Positions 1-7,200 of a stretch of DNA of 7,851 bases are shown here, in pieces. A model generated the notes under the pieces. It saw nothing but the letters and a program-made list of their open reading frames with translations, made no database searches and was not told the origin of the DNA. Within the stretch, counting starts at the first letter, position 1. Each line of letters begins with the position of its first letter. The stretch comes from Acidobacteriaceae bacterium (GTDB lineage: Bacteria; Acidobacteriota; Terriglobia; Terriglobales; Acidobacteriaceae), in the NCBI GenBank assembly GCA_030040115.1, contig JASHUH010000567.1:1-7851 (forward strand). The letters run 5' to 3'. The position numbers and the translations under genes are program-made.

Positions 1-108
1 AGCAGCGAAACCAGGCCCATTCATGCGCCATATGGACACAGGTAACGGCGCCAGCAGCGCGATTACCGCCAAGGCGGTCATGCCGGTCTCGCAGAAGAAG
101 TTCAACAT
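1..108 (-). CDS. Possible N-terminus of a membrane or secreted protein (partial)
   Basis: An ATG at 108 on the minus strand opens a frame that stays open to the window edge (36 codons seen). The translation begins MLNFFCETGMTALAVIALL and continues APLPVSIWRMNGPGFAA. Residues 9-26 are hydrophobic, as in a signal peptide or first membrane helix. The bases before the ATG (gacgtcaaga) give only a weak ribosome-binding site. Too little of the protein is visible to name a family. It would be divergent from the TonB-dependent receptor, with about 280 bases between them. The call rests only on the open frame and the hydrophobic stretch and may be a chance ORF. Confidence 0.35.
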   Translation of the reverse strand, partial: MLNFFCETGMTALAVIALLAPLPVSIWRMNGPGFAA

Positions 109-385
109 TCTTGACGTCCGCCACAATCCGATACTTCGGAAAAATATACTCTCACCATGAGTCCCGGCGGCTTCTCGCACTTGGCGCCTCAGCGGCGAGA
201 TTCCGGTTGCTGCGCTGCGCTTGGCGATGCTACAGTGCTACCAGGATTCACGAGTGGGCGCACGAAGCAGCGATCGCGGCCAGTTATATTTCCCTATTGA
301 ACGTTGAGGGCTGCAAGCGACCGCGGTCCTCGAGCCAGGCCCTGCTTTACGCCCGCTGCCAAGGCCGGTTTCCCGATTTTCGAAG
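109..385. other. Non-coding region upstream of the TonB-dependent receptor
   Basis: About 277 bases lie between the possible minus-strand ORF and the receptor start. I see no convincing sigma-70 promoter. AT-rich hexamers such as TATACT (145-150) and the stretch TTATATTTCC near 284 lack a matching -35 box at normal spacing. No B12 box or other recognisable riboswitch core is present, although TonB-dependent receptors are often controlled that way. Frames crossing this stretch lack good starts and recognisable protein content. Confidence 0.5.
127..140. repeat. Short inverted repeat (TCCGA-TACT-TCGGA)
   Basis: Two perfect 5-bp arms flank a 4-base spacer and sit next to an AT-rich run (141-150) between the two divergent coding starts. 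It could be a small operator or a chance palindrome. The arms are too short to act as a terminator, and on the plus strand an A-run rather than a T-run follows. Confidence 0.3.
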
Positions 386-2671
386 ATGCCATCCGTGCAC
401 TGGATGAAATGCGCCCTATTCGTCAGCGCGCTTGCGCTTGCCGCGGCGACGTCGCCCGATTTTCACGCGCAATCGAGCACCTCCTATACCATCACCGTGG
501 AAGATAGCAGTGGCGCGACTCTGGCCGGCGCCACGGTGACCGATGCGGCGGGCAATTCGCTTGGGCACACCGACGCATCCGGCAATCTGGCAATTCCCTG
601 CGCCGGCACGTGCCGCATCAGCGTTTCCGCGCCGGGATTCGCCCTGCAAACGGTGTCGATTTCCGGCTCGGCCACCGTCCGCCTGCAGACCGCGGCCGCC
701 GCGCAGCAGATTACCGTCACCGCGTATCGCGCGCCTCTCAGCGAATTGTCCAGCCCGGTGACCACGGTCGCGCTCTCCCAGCAGACCCTTCACTCCACCG
801 CGGCCATCACGCTCGACGGCCAATTGCGGCAGATTCCCGGTGTTGAATTATTCCGCCGTTCGAGCTCGCTGGTGGCCAACCCCACGTCGCAGGGAATCAG
901 CCTGCGCGGCCTCGGCTCTACCTCCGCCAGCCGCACTCTGGTAACCGAAGACGACGTGCCGCTCAACGATCCGGTGGGGGGATGGATTCATTGGCAGGAG
1001 ACGCCGGAACTCGCCATCCGCGACATCCAGTTGGTGCGCGGCGGCGCCAGCGATTTGTACGGTTCCAGCGCCATTGGCGGCGTCATCAACGTGATTCCCG
1101 TGCGCCCGGTCGCGAATGAGGTGGAACTCAGCTCGAGCTACGGCGGCGAAGAAACGTTCGACCAAAATCTGCTTGCTGCAACCAAACGCGGTCCGTGGGC
1201 CGCCATGGCCGCCGGCGGTGTGATCGGCACGGACGGTTACATCCAAGAGGCGCTGTCGCAGCGCGGCCCGGTGGATCAGCCGAGCAACGTTCACAGCCAG
1301 AGCGCGCTGCTCGATGTGGAGCACGAAAGCGGCCCGCTGCGGCTGTTCGTGCGCGGCTCGGGGTATAACGACTCGCGCCACAACGGAACCCCCTACCAGT
1401 TCAACGCCACGCGGCTGGTTCGCTACGCATTGGGCGGGGATTGGCGGAACGCGAGCGAGGCGTCGCTGCTTCTGCGTCTCTACGGCGCCGACGAGCGCTA
1501 CCGCCAGACCTTCTCGAGCATTTCAAACCTGCCCACGAGCAGCGACCCCACTTGCTCCTACCGCTGCGGCGAGATTCCCAGCAAGTACTCCTACATTCCC
1601 GACAACGAGCTCGGCGCGGCTCTCCAATGGAACGAGCCGCTCGGCGCCGGGCTGCTCCTGGTGGCGGGCGCGGATGTGCATGACGCCCGCGTCTGGGACG
1701 GCGAAGATACCTTCTCCACTTCCAGTCTCACCCACCTCCACGATCACCAGCGTGATTCCGGAGCCTATGCGGAAGCCATGTGGGTCCATGGCGCGTGGAC
1801 GGTTACCGCATCCGGCCGCATGGATTGGTTCCAGAATTACGACGTTCATCTGCTGGACTGGACTGGCTCGACGTGGACGCCCGCCGCCGCGCAGCCGCCT
1901 ACGCTCAGCCAGCATCTGTTCGATCCGCGTTTGGGGCTTGCGCGCAAGCTTTCGGACCACTGGGCGCTCTCGGCGTCGGGTTTTCGCGCCTTTCGCGAAC
2001 CCAGTCCGGACGAACTCTATCGCTCCACGCAGATAGGCGACGAGCTAACGAAACCCAATAGCGACCTGCTCAGCGAGCGCGCCACCGGGTGGGAAGCCGG
2101 CTTGGCCTCCCAGCGTTCTTGGGGGACGATTCGCGCCAGTTACTTCCTCACCCAGGTCAATCGCCCCATTACGGCGTTCACCATTAATCCCAACTCGAAT
2201 CCGATTCTGCTCATGCGCGAGAACCTCGGGCAAATCGAGAGTCGCGGGGTTTCGCTTGACGCTGAAGTCGCGCCCCGCCGCTGGCTGACTGCGGACGGCG
2301 GCTACCAATACGCCCACGCCGTGGTTTCGCGCGGCGCCCAGGATCTGGGCAACTGGATTCCCGAGGTGGCGCGCAATATGGCCACGCTGAACATGAGCGC
2401 GTTCAAGCCGTCGCTGGGTACGCTCAGCGTGCAAGCGCGCTTGAGCGGCCATATGTACGACGATGACGCCAACGATTTCCCGCTGAGCGGTTTCTTTCGC
2501 CTGGATATGTACGCGTCTCACGCCTTCGGCAGCCGCCTTACCGTTTTCGCGGCGGGTGAGAACCTGACCAACAGGGCAATCCAAGTCTCCAAGACGCCCA
2601 CCACCACACTGGGCCAGCCGATCGTGGGGCGCGCCGGTTTCCTGCTCACCATCGGCGGATCAGGCCGGTAA
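386..2671 (+). CDS. TonB-dependent outer-membrane receptor with N-terminal carboxypeptidase-regulatory-like domain
   Basis: Energy-coupled outer-membrane receptor, presumably importing a scarce ligand using TonB/ExbBD; the ligand cannot be read from sequence. It is 761 residues from ATG 386. ATG 404 (Met7) is an equally good start and begins a tidier signal peptide with cleavage near FHA/QS (residues 28-29). Neither start has a clear ribosome-binding site. Domain order: a carboxypeptidase-regulatory-like beta-sandwich at about 33-103 (DSSGATLAGATVTD, with Cys72 and Cys76 as a possible disulfide), a TonB-box-like ITVTA at 109-113, a plug at about 123-238 (SQGISLRGLG, IQLVRGGASDLYGSSAIGG, VINVIP), then the beta-barrel to the end. 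The C-terminus reads GFLLTIGGSGR, so the last strand is followed by a short tail rather than ending in an aromatic residue. The length is normal for a BtuB-like receptor and much shorter than the roughly 1000-residue acidobacterial receptors with the same N-terminal domain. It converges on the cytochrome remnant, 32 bases apart. Confidence 0.95.
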   Translation: MPSVHWMKCALFVSALALAAATSPDFHAQSSTSYTITVEDSSGATLAGATVTDAAGNSLGHTDASGNLAIPCAGTCRISVSAPGFALQTVSISGSATVRLQTAAAAQQITVTAYRAPLSELSSPVTTVALSQQTLHSTAAITLDGQLRQIPGVELFRRSSSLVANPTSQGISLRGLGSTSASRTLVTEDDVPLNDPVGGWIHWQETPELAIRDIQLVRGGASDLYGSSAIGGVINVIPVRPVANEVELSSSYGGEETFDQNLLAATKRGPWAAMAAGGVIGTDGYIQEALSQRGPVDQPSNVHSQSALLDVEHESGPLRLFVRGSGYNDSRHNGTPYQFNATRLVRYALGGDWRNASEASLLLRLYGADERYRQTFSSISNLPTSSDPTCSYRCGEIPSKYSYIPDNELGAALQWNEPLGAGLLLVAGADVHDARVWDGEDTFSTSSLTHLHDHQRDSGAYAEAMWVHGAWTVTASGRMDWFQNYDVHLLDWTGSTWTPAAAQPPTLSQHLFDPRLGLARKLSDHWALSASGFRAFREPSPDELYRSTQIGDELTKPNSDLLSERATGWEAGLASQRSWGTIRASYFLTQVNRPITAFTINPNSNPILLMRENLGQIESRGVSLDAEVAPRRWLTADGGYQYAHAVVSRGAQDLGNWIPEVARNMATLNMSAFKPSLGTLSVQARLSGHMYDDDANDFPLSGFFRLDMYASHAFGSRLTVFAAGENLTNRAIQVSKTPTTTLGQPIVGRAGFLLTIGGSGR

Positions 2672-2703
2672 TCTCGGCCAAACTCGATCGACTGCATCCC
2701 GGC

Positions 2704-2988
2704 TTAACGGCCCTGGCCGTTCACCTTGGCGCGGCAGGAGCGCAGATAATCGACCAGATCGGCGAGTTCCCTCCGTTCCAGAATGTCTCCGAAGAGCGGC
2801 ATCCCTTTGCCGCCGTAGACAATCTGCCGCCGGATTTCGGTTGCCGTCTCCCTCAGCCCGGCATCGGAAAGATTCGGCCCCACATGGCCGCCGGCGGCGC
2901 CAATGGTGCGGCGGCGCCGGCATCCAGCGCTGTCGAAGACCTCGGCCCCATGCTTTCCGGCAAGTATATTTGCGGCCAGCGCCGCGAG
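2704..2988 (-). pseudogene. Decayed c-type cytochrome fragment (haem motif lost)
   Basis: Reading the minus strand from 2988 to the TAA at 2706-2704 gives 94 residues that match the layout of a class I cytochrome c domain. GKHGAEVFDSAGC (11-23) is the helix before the haem, HVGPNL (35-40) is the usual loop, KGMPLFGDIL (61-70) carries the expected Met ligand (Met63), and ELADLVDYLRS (74-84) is the C-terminal helix. The haem site should read CxxCH at 23-27 but reads CRRRR. Cys26 and His27 are both Arg, each one transition away (TGC to CGC, CAC to CGC). Directly upstream, in frame, are two consecutive stops, TGA TAG (2994-2989), and no usable start or signal peptide exists. This marks it as a remnant unable to bind haem covalently in the normal way. 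It is last in the minus-strand series and in the same frame as the secreted protein upstream. The family assignment is from motifs seen here; loss of function is inference. Confidence 0.8.
2706..2721. terminator. Perfect hairpin between convergent genes, possible terminator
   Basis: AACGGCC-CT-GGCCGTT is a perfect 7-bp inverted repeat with a 2-base centre, lying at the stop of the cytochrome remnant and 34 bases past the receptor stop. Its position suits a bidirectional terminator for the two convergent units. No U-tract follows on either strand, so Rho-independent termination is not demonstrated. Confidence 0.35.
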
Positions 2989-3072
2989 CTATCAATCGAA
3001 AGGTGCGGCGCCGGACTCAGGAGCCATCTCCTCGCGCCACCCCCGCGGCCCGGCGATGAAAAGCCATCCGCA

Positions 3073-3624
3073 CTATGGCTTGCCCAACTGGTAGGGAATC
3101 CCGAAGCGGCCGATCTGGATCAGCGCCTTGTCGGTCGGCGGCCAGATGCGCAGGCTTTCCACGCGGTTTACGCCTTGGATCCAACGCGCCGTCGCCGTTC
3201 CCAAAAACTGTCCGGTCGCGGCCCCGTAGAAGCGCACGCTCAGCGCGTCTTCCGCGCCCGACCGCGTCCAGCCCAATACATAATTTCCCGGCTCGAGCGC
3301 AATGCCTCCCACGCGCATCGGGGCCTGCACCATCATGTAGTGCGAGTACTTGCCATCGGCCGAATATCCGGCCGTAATCAGCACCACCCCGGCGATGAAA
3401 TGCCCGTGGCTATCCACAATGCCCGAAGCGGTTCGCATTTCGGTCTCAATGTGCTCGGGACCCACCAGCGCCCGCGCGGGCAGCACCGATTCGAGTTCGC
3501 TTTGCGTGGCCTGCCGCCACTCGTCCTTCTGCGCCAGAGCCGGCACTACCAGCAGCGCCAGCAATACTCCCCATGCCATGGTGCTCTTGCGCGATCGATG
3601 GATCATAATTTCGGCTTTTCTCAA
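3073..3624 (-). CDS. Small secreted protein of unknown function, third gene of the two-component operon
   Basis: I do not recognise the family. From TTG 3624 it is 183 residues; from ATG 3606 it is 177. The N-terminus has a basic stretch (HRSRK), a hydrophobic core (MAWGVLLALLVVP) and an ALA/QK cleavage site, so it should be exported. The mature part of about 150 residues has no cysteine and no further membrane segment. It alternates short beta-like stretches and turns (ETEMRTASGIVDSHGHF, LEPGNYVLGW, VRFYGAATGQFLG), which suggests a compact beta-rich fold. The TTG overlaps the regulator stop as TTGA and follows GAGGAAG (3639-3633) by 8 bases, the same arrangement as at the kinase/regulator junction, which favours TTG. 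ATG 3606 also has a purine-rich site (GAGAAAAG, 8 bases upstream). Its place behind a sensor and regulator suggests that it is co-expressed with them and may act in the same periplasmic compartment as the sensor domain; that is inference. Confidence 0.8.
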   Translation of the reverse strand: MRKAEIMIHRSRKSTMAWGVLLALLVVPALAQKDEWRQATQSELESVLPARALVGPEHIETEMRTASGIVDSHGHFIAGVVLITAGYSADGKYSHYMMVQAPMRVGGIALEPGNYVLGWTRSGAEDALSVRFYGAATGQFLGTATARWIQGVNRVESLRIWPPTDKALIQIGRFGIPYQLGKP

Positions 3625-3641
3625 GATTTCGGCTTCCTCAA
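3607..3641 (-). repeat. Imperfect 17/18-bp tandem duplication at the regulator stop / secreted-protein start
   Basis: On the minus strand TTGAGGAAGCCGAAATC (3641-3625) is followed at once by TTGAGAAAAGCCGAAATT (3624-3607). The two differ by one inserted base and two substitutions. In the regulator frame the copies read LRKPKS-stop and then EKPKL, so the second copy looks like a duplicated coding end lying past the stop. Each copy carries a purine-rich stretch 8 bases before a possible start codon (TTG 3624 and ATG 3606). Confidence 0.8.
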
Positions 3642-4271
3642 GGATTCGAGCGGAACAATTCCGCGGCGGATCGCCGTAGTCGCAGCCTGCGTCCGGTCGG
3701 TAACGCCCATCTTGCCCAGCAGGCTGTTGATGTGGGTCTTCACGGTCGCTTCTGAAACCTCGAGCTCCGCCGCAATCTCCTTGTTGCTTTTACCATACAC
3801 AATCTGTTCCAGCACCTGGAATTCACGCTGCGTCAGCTCTTCGGCGCCCATGCGCTCGGCCAGCCGCTCGGCGATGGCCGGAGGAATGCGCGATTTGCCC
3901 GCATGCACTGCCTGAATCGTGGCGATCAGCTCTTCGCTGGTCATGCCTTTAAGCAGGTAGGCCTTGGCGCCCGCTTTGAGCGCCCTGTAAATATCCTCAT
4001 CGCCGTCATAGGTGGTGAGAACGATGAACCGCGCCTGCGGCCATTCCGCGCGAACGTGTTGAATCACTTCCACCCCGCCCATGCGCGGCAGGCGCAGATC
4101 GATGAGCGTAATGGCCGGCTGGTGTCGACGAAACTGGGCGATCGCCTCCACGCCGTCGGCGGCTTCGCCCACCACCTCCAACCCCTCCACCGCCTTCAAC
4201 AAGGCGACCAGCCCTTGCCGCACTACGTTGTGGTCTTCCACCACCAGCACGCGAATGGTTTCCTGGGTCAA
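3621..4271 (-). CDS. NarL/FixJ-family response regulator (receiver + LuxR-type helix-turn-helix)
   Basis: Cytoplasmic DNA-binding regulator of 216 residues, the usual length for this family. The receiver domain (about 6-122) has the acidic pair Glu12-Asp13, phospho-acceptor Asp58 in LIDLRLPRMGG, switch residue Thr86 or Thr87 in VLTTYD, and conserved Lys108 in YLLKG. The C-terminal LuxR-type domain (about 144-205) shows LTQREFQVLEQIVYGKSNKEI, then SEATVKTHINSLLGKMGV with the recognition helix. All residues needed for phosphorylation and DNA binding are present. The start is TTG at 4271, overlapping the kinase stop as TTGA, with AGGAGAG 5 bases upstream; no in-frame ATG fits better. The partner is almost certainly the kinase immediately upstream, since HisKA_3 kinases pair with NarL-type regulators. 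Phosphorylation should promote dimerisation and promoter binding. The target genes are unknown, and no matching operator could be identified here. Confidence 0.97.
   Translation of the reverse strand: MTQETIRVLVVEDHNVVRQGLVALLKAVEGLEVVGEAADGVEAIAQFRRHQPAITLIDLRLPRMGGVEVIQHVRAEWPQARFIVLTTYDGDEDIYRALKAGAKAYLLKGMTSEELIATIQAVHAGKSRIPPAIAERLAERMGAEELTQREFQVLEQIVYGKSNKEIAAELEVSEATVKTHINSLLGKMGVTDRTQAATTAIRRGIVPLESLRKPKS
3633..3639 (-). promoter_or_regulatory. Ribosome-binding site favouring the TTG start of the secreted protein
   Basis: GAGGAAG lies inside the last codons of the regulator, 8 bases before TTG 3624. It would allow terminating ribosomes to restart at the overlapping TTGA. It lies 26 bases from the alternative ATG 3606 and so cannot serve that start. 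Confidence 0.55.
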
Positions 4272-7200
4272 TGCCGCTCTCCTATCTGCTGCCGCGCCTC
4301 GCGTGGAACCCGGGCGCGCAGGCGCACTGTGGTGCCTTCGTTCGCCGCGCTGCTCACCTCGAGGCTTCCGCCAATGGCCTCCGCACGCTCTCTCATCCCC
4401 GTCAGGCCAAAATGCCCCAGCAAGCCTTCGGAGGCGCCATTCATGGCGCCGCCGCGTCCGTCATCCCGCACTTCCAGCACGATCGCTTCCCCCTCATAAT
4501 CCAACTGAACAGTCATCTTTTTGGCCTCGGCGTGCTTCTTCACATTGTGCACCGCCTCCTGGGCCACGCGCAGCAGTTCGCGCTCAATTTCCGACGGCAA
4601 GGGGCGATATGCGCCGAAAACGCTGAACCGCGCTTCCAGCGCCCCGCCGCCGGCCGCTTCCACAATCCTCCGCAGCCTCACCGGCAGCGTCACCTCGCCG
4701 GCGTCCTGCGTGCGTAGCGCCCAGATGGATTGCCGCGCGTCGGCCAGACCTTCGCGCACATACGCCCTGGTCTGGTCCAGATGTTCGGCCGCGTCTTCCA
4801 GCTTCTTGGCTCGCAGCAATCCAGCCAATACCTCCAACTGCACCGAAATCCCCGCATACCCCTGGGCCAGCGTGTCATGTATCTCGCGCGCAATGCGGCT
4901 GCGCTCGCCCAGCACTGCGCGAAACTCACGTTGCGCCAGGCGCAGCCTTTGCCGCGGGATCCACACCACGGCCGCCGCCGCCAAACCCAGCAACAGTGCA
5001 TAGAACCACAGCCTCTGGTAAAAATGTGGCTGCAATTCGAAGCTCAGCGCCGCGCCGCGTGCATTCCATAGGCCGTCATTGTTCGCGGCCTGTACGCGGA
5101 AAGTGTACTTCCCCGGCGGAATGTTCGTATAGTAAGCGGTTCGCCGCGCGCCGGCGTCCGTCCAGCCGCGATCGAATCCCTCCAGCATGTAGCGGTAGCG
5201 CACTTTCTGCGGCGCGACAAAACTCAACCCGGCATATTCGAATTCAAAACGCACTCGCCCTGCCGCAACCCTCAACCAAGGGTCCGCTCCATGCAGGGGC
5301 TGATCGACGTCGTCCACGGCGAACCGCTCCAACGCCACGGGCGGAGGAACGGTGTTGACGGGAAAATGCGGCGGATCCACTTCCACCAGCCCCTTGGGTG
5401 TGGCAAACCACAGCCGCCCATCCCGCCCGCGCCACGCCGACGGATGGCTGTTCGTGGCTGTCTCGCGGCTGCGCAGCCCGTCCCCGGCCCCGAACTCCAT
5501 CCAGTGCGAACAAGCGGCCGGGGCAGTTTCCGTCATTCCGTCCTCATTGCAGCGGGCAATCCCATCCCCGGTGGCGAACCACAGGTGTCCTTGCGCGTCG
5601 TCGAGAATGGCGCGAATCGACAAATGCGCCACATCGTTTCCCGCCGCGGCAACGAACCTGTTTGCATCCCAAATGTCCCAGCCATGGTCCTCGGTCCCGA
5701 TCAACAGCGTTCCATCGTCCCGCGCCAGCAGCGCCGTCACCACGTCGCTGGAAAGCCCGTGCGCCGCGGTGAAGTTATCGATTTTCCCGCCATGCAGCCG
5801 CGACAGGCCCGCCAGCGTCGCCACCCACAAATCGCCATGCGCGTCGCGCGTCATGGCGCCCACCAGGTTGCTGCCCAGCCCGTTGGCCTGGGTGTAGGTT
5901 TGCATTTCCGCGGCGAGGTTCGGCGCCGGCGATTGCCCGCTTCTCTGCGTCCAGTGGGTGAGCCCGCGCCGCGTCCCGATCCACAGCGATCCATCGCGAT
6001 CGATCATCAGCGAACGGATAAAATCGTCGGGTAAGCCGTCGGCGGAAGTAAAGGTGGCAACCCCTCTCCCGCGAATCCGGTTGAGCCCGTCCGGCGTACC
6101 CACCCATAGATCCCCGTTCGGCGCCGCCGCCAGCGACAGAATCACGTTGCTCGCCAATCCATCTTCAACCGAATATCTCCGCACCGCGAAGCCGGCGGCA
6201 GATGGGCTCGAACCTTGCCTGGGGCGTAACGCATTCAACCCCGCGTCCTGCGTTCCCACCCAAAGCGCGCCCGCTCGGTCTTCCACCACGGCGGTGGTTT
6301 GATCGGAAGAAAGCCCCTCGCGCTCGCCCAAGGTGTGAAAACGCTGATCGCGTAACACATGTAACCCATCCATTTCGGTTCCCACCCAGAGGTCGCCTTC
6401 CCTGTCCTCCATAAGGGTCAGCACCGACGCCGTCGCTAACGGGTCGGTGACCGGCAGATGTTCCAGCCGGCCCTCCACCAGCCGGGCCAACCCGCTATTC
6501 GTTCCGATCCATAAGCTGCCTTCGCGGTCCGCGAACAGCGCCTGGATGCGGGTGCCAGGAATCGCCTTGCCCACGGCGAACCGCTCCTCCACGTGTCCGG
6601 CGCGAACCACGGCCAGCTCGCTCTTGCTGGCAATCGCCGTTTGCCCTCCGGGGAGCATAGCGAGAAACCCGACGCGCTCCGGCGCCACTCCCGACCGCGC
6701 TGCAGCTTGCTTCCAGGCTGCGTCCGCCGTTGCACTGCCCAAAGCTGTCGGCGCGGCCAGTGACGATTCCATCCTGAGGCCGCTTCGCCCGTCGGAACTC
6801 ACCGTCATCATCGCCGTCTGGCCCGGACCACTCTCGGCGGCGACAAATCGCTGTCCATTCATCCGCGCCAGCCCTTGCTCCGTCTGCACCCATAGCGACC
6901 CATTCTCGCCCTCGGCCAATGCGGTGATTCCATCACCGGGCAGGCCGTCGCGGGTCGAGAACGTGACGCTCGTTCCATTCTTCCATCTTTCCAGGCCCTC
7001 GCTGGTTCCAATCCAGAGCGTCCCGTCGCGGGTTTCTTGCAGGCAACGAATATCGTCGCCGGGCAGCGGCGGCTTGGAGCTGTGATCGAATACCTGAAAT
7101 CCCACGCCGTCGAAGCGCACCAACCCCGCCTCAGTGCCTAGCCAAAGGAACCCATCGCGGGTCTGCACCAGCGCCTGGATTGAATTTTGGGGAAGTCCGT

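Noticed and set aside
109..385. Cobalamin riboswitch or similar leader for the TonB-dependent receptor
   Set aside because: I looked for a B12 box on both strands and found no convincing match or stem set.
111..407. 98-residue plus-strand frame upstream of the receptor
   Set aside because: It has a TTG start with no ribosome-binding site, no domain or export signal, and it overlaps the receptor start. It is a chance open frame in GC-rich DNA.
1314..2036. 240-residue frame inside the receptor gene
   Set aside because: It is out of frame with an intact receptor barrel, is Arg/Ser/Thr-rich and has no domain.
2660..2995. 111-residue arginine-rich minus-strand frame
   Set aside because: It is in a different frame from the cytochrome fragment that covers the same DNA, and only the cytochrome frame shows family motifs (GPNL, GMP ligand, C-terminal helix).
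2884..3915. 343-residue plus-strand frame opposite the regulator and secreted protein
   Set aside because: It is antisense to two well-supported genes, with a His/Arg-rich composition and no motif. It is a shadow of the coding strand.
5291..6034. 247-residue plus-strand frame opposite the kinase propeller
   Set aside because: It is antisense to the regular Reg_prop repeats; its apparent periodicity comes from those repeats.
5400..7200. Regularly spaced similar segments resembling a repeat array
   Set aside because: The spacing of about 125 bases corresponds to propeller blades in the kinase protein. The DNA copies are diverged and fully coding, so this is neither CRISPR nor a DNA repeat array.
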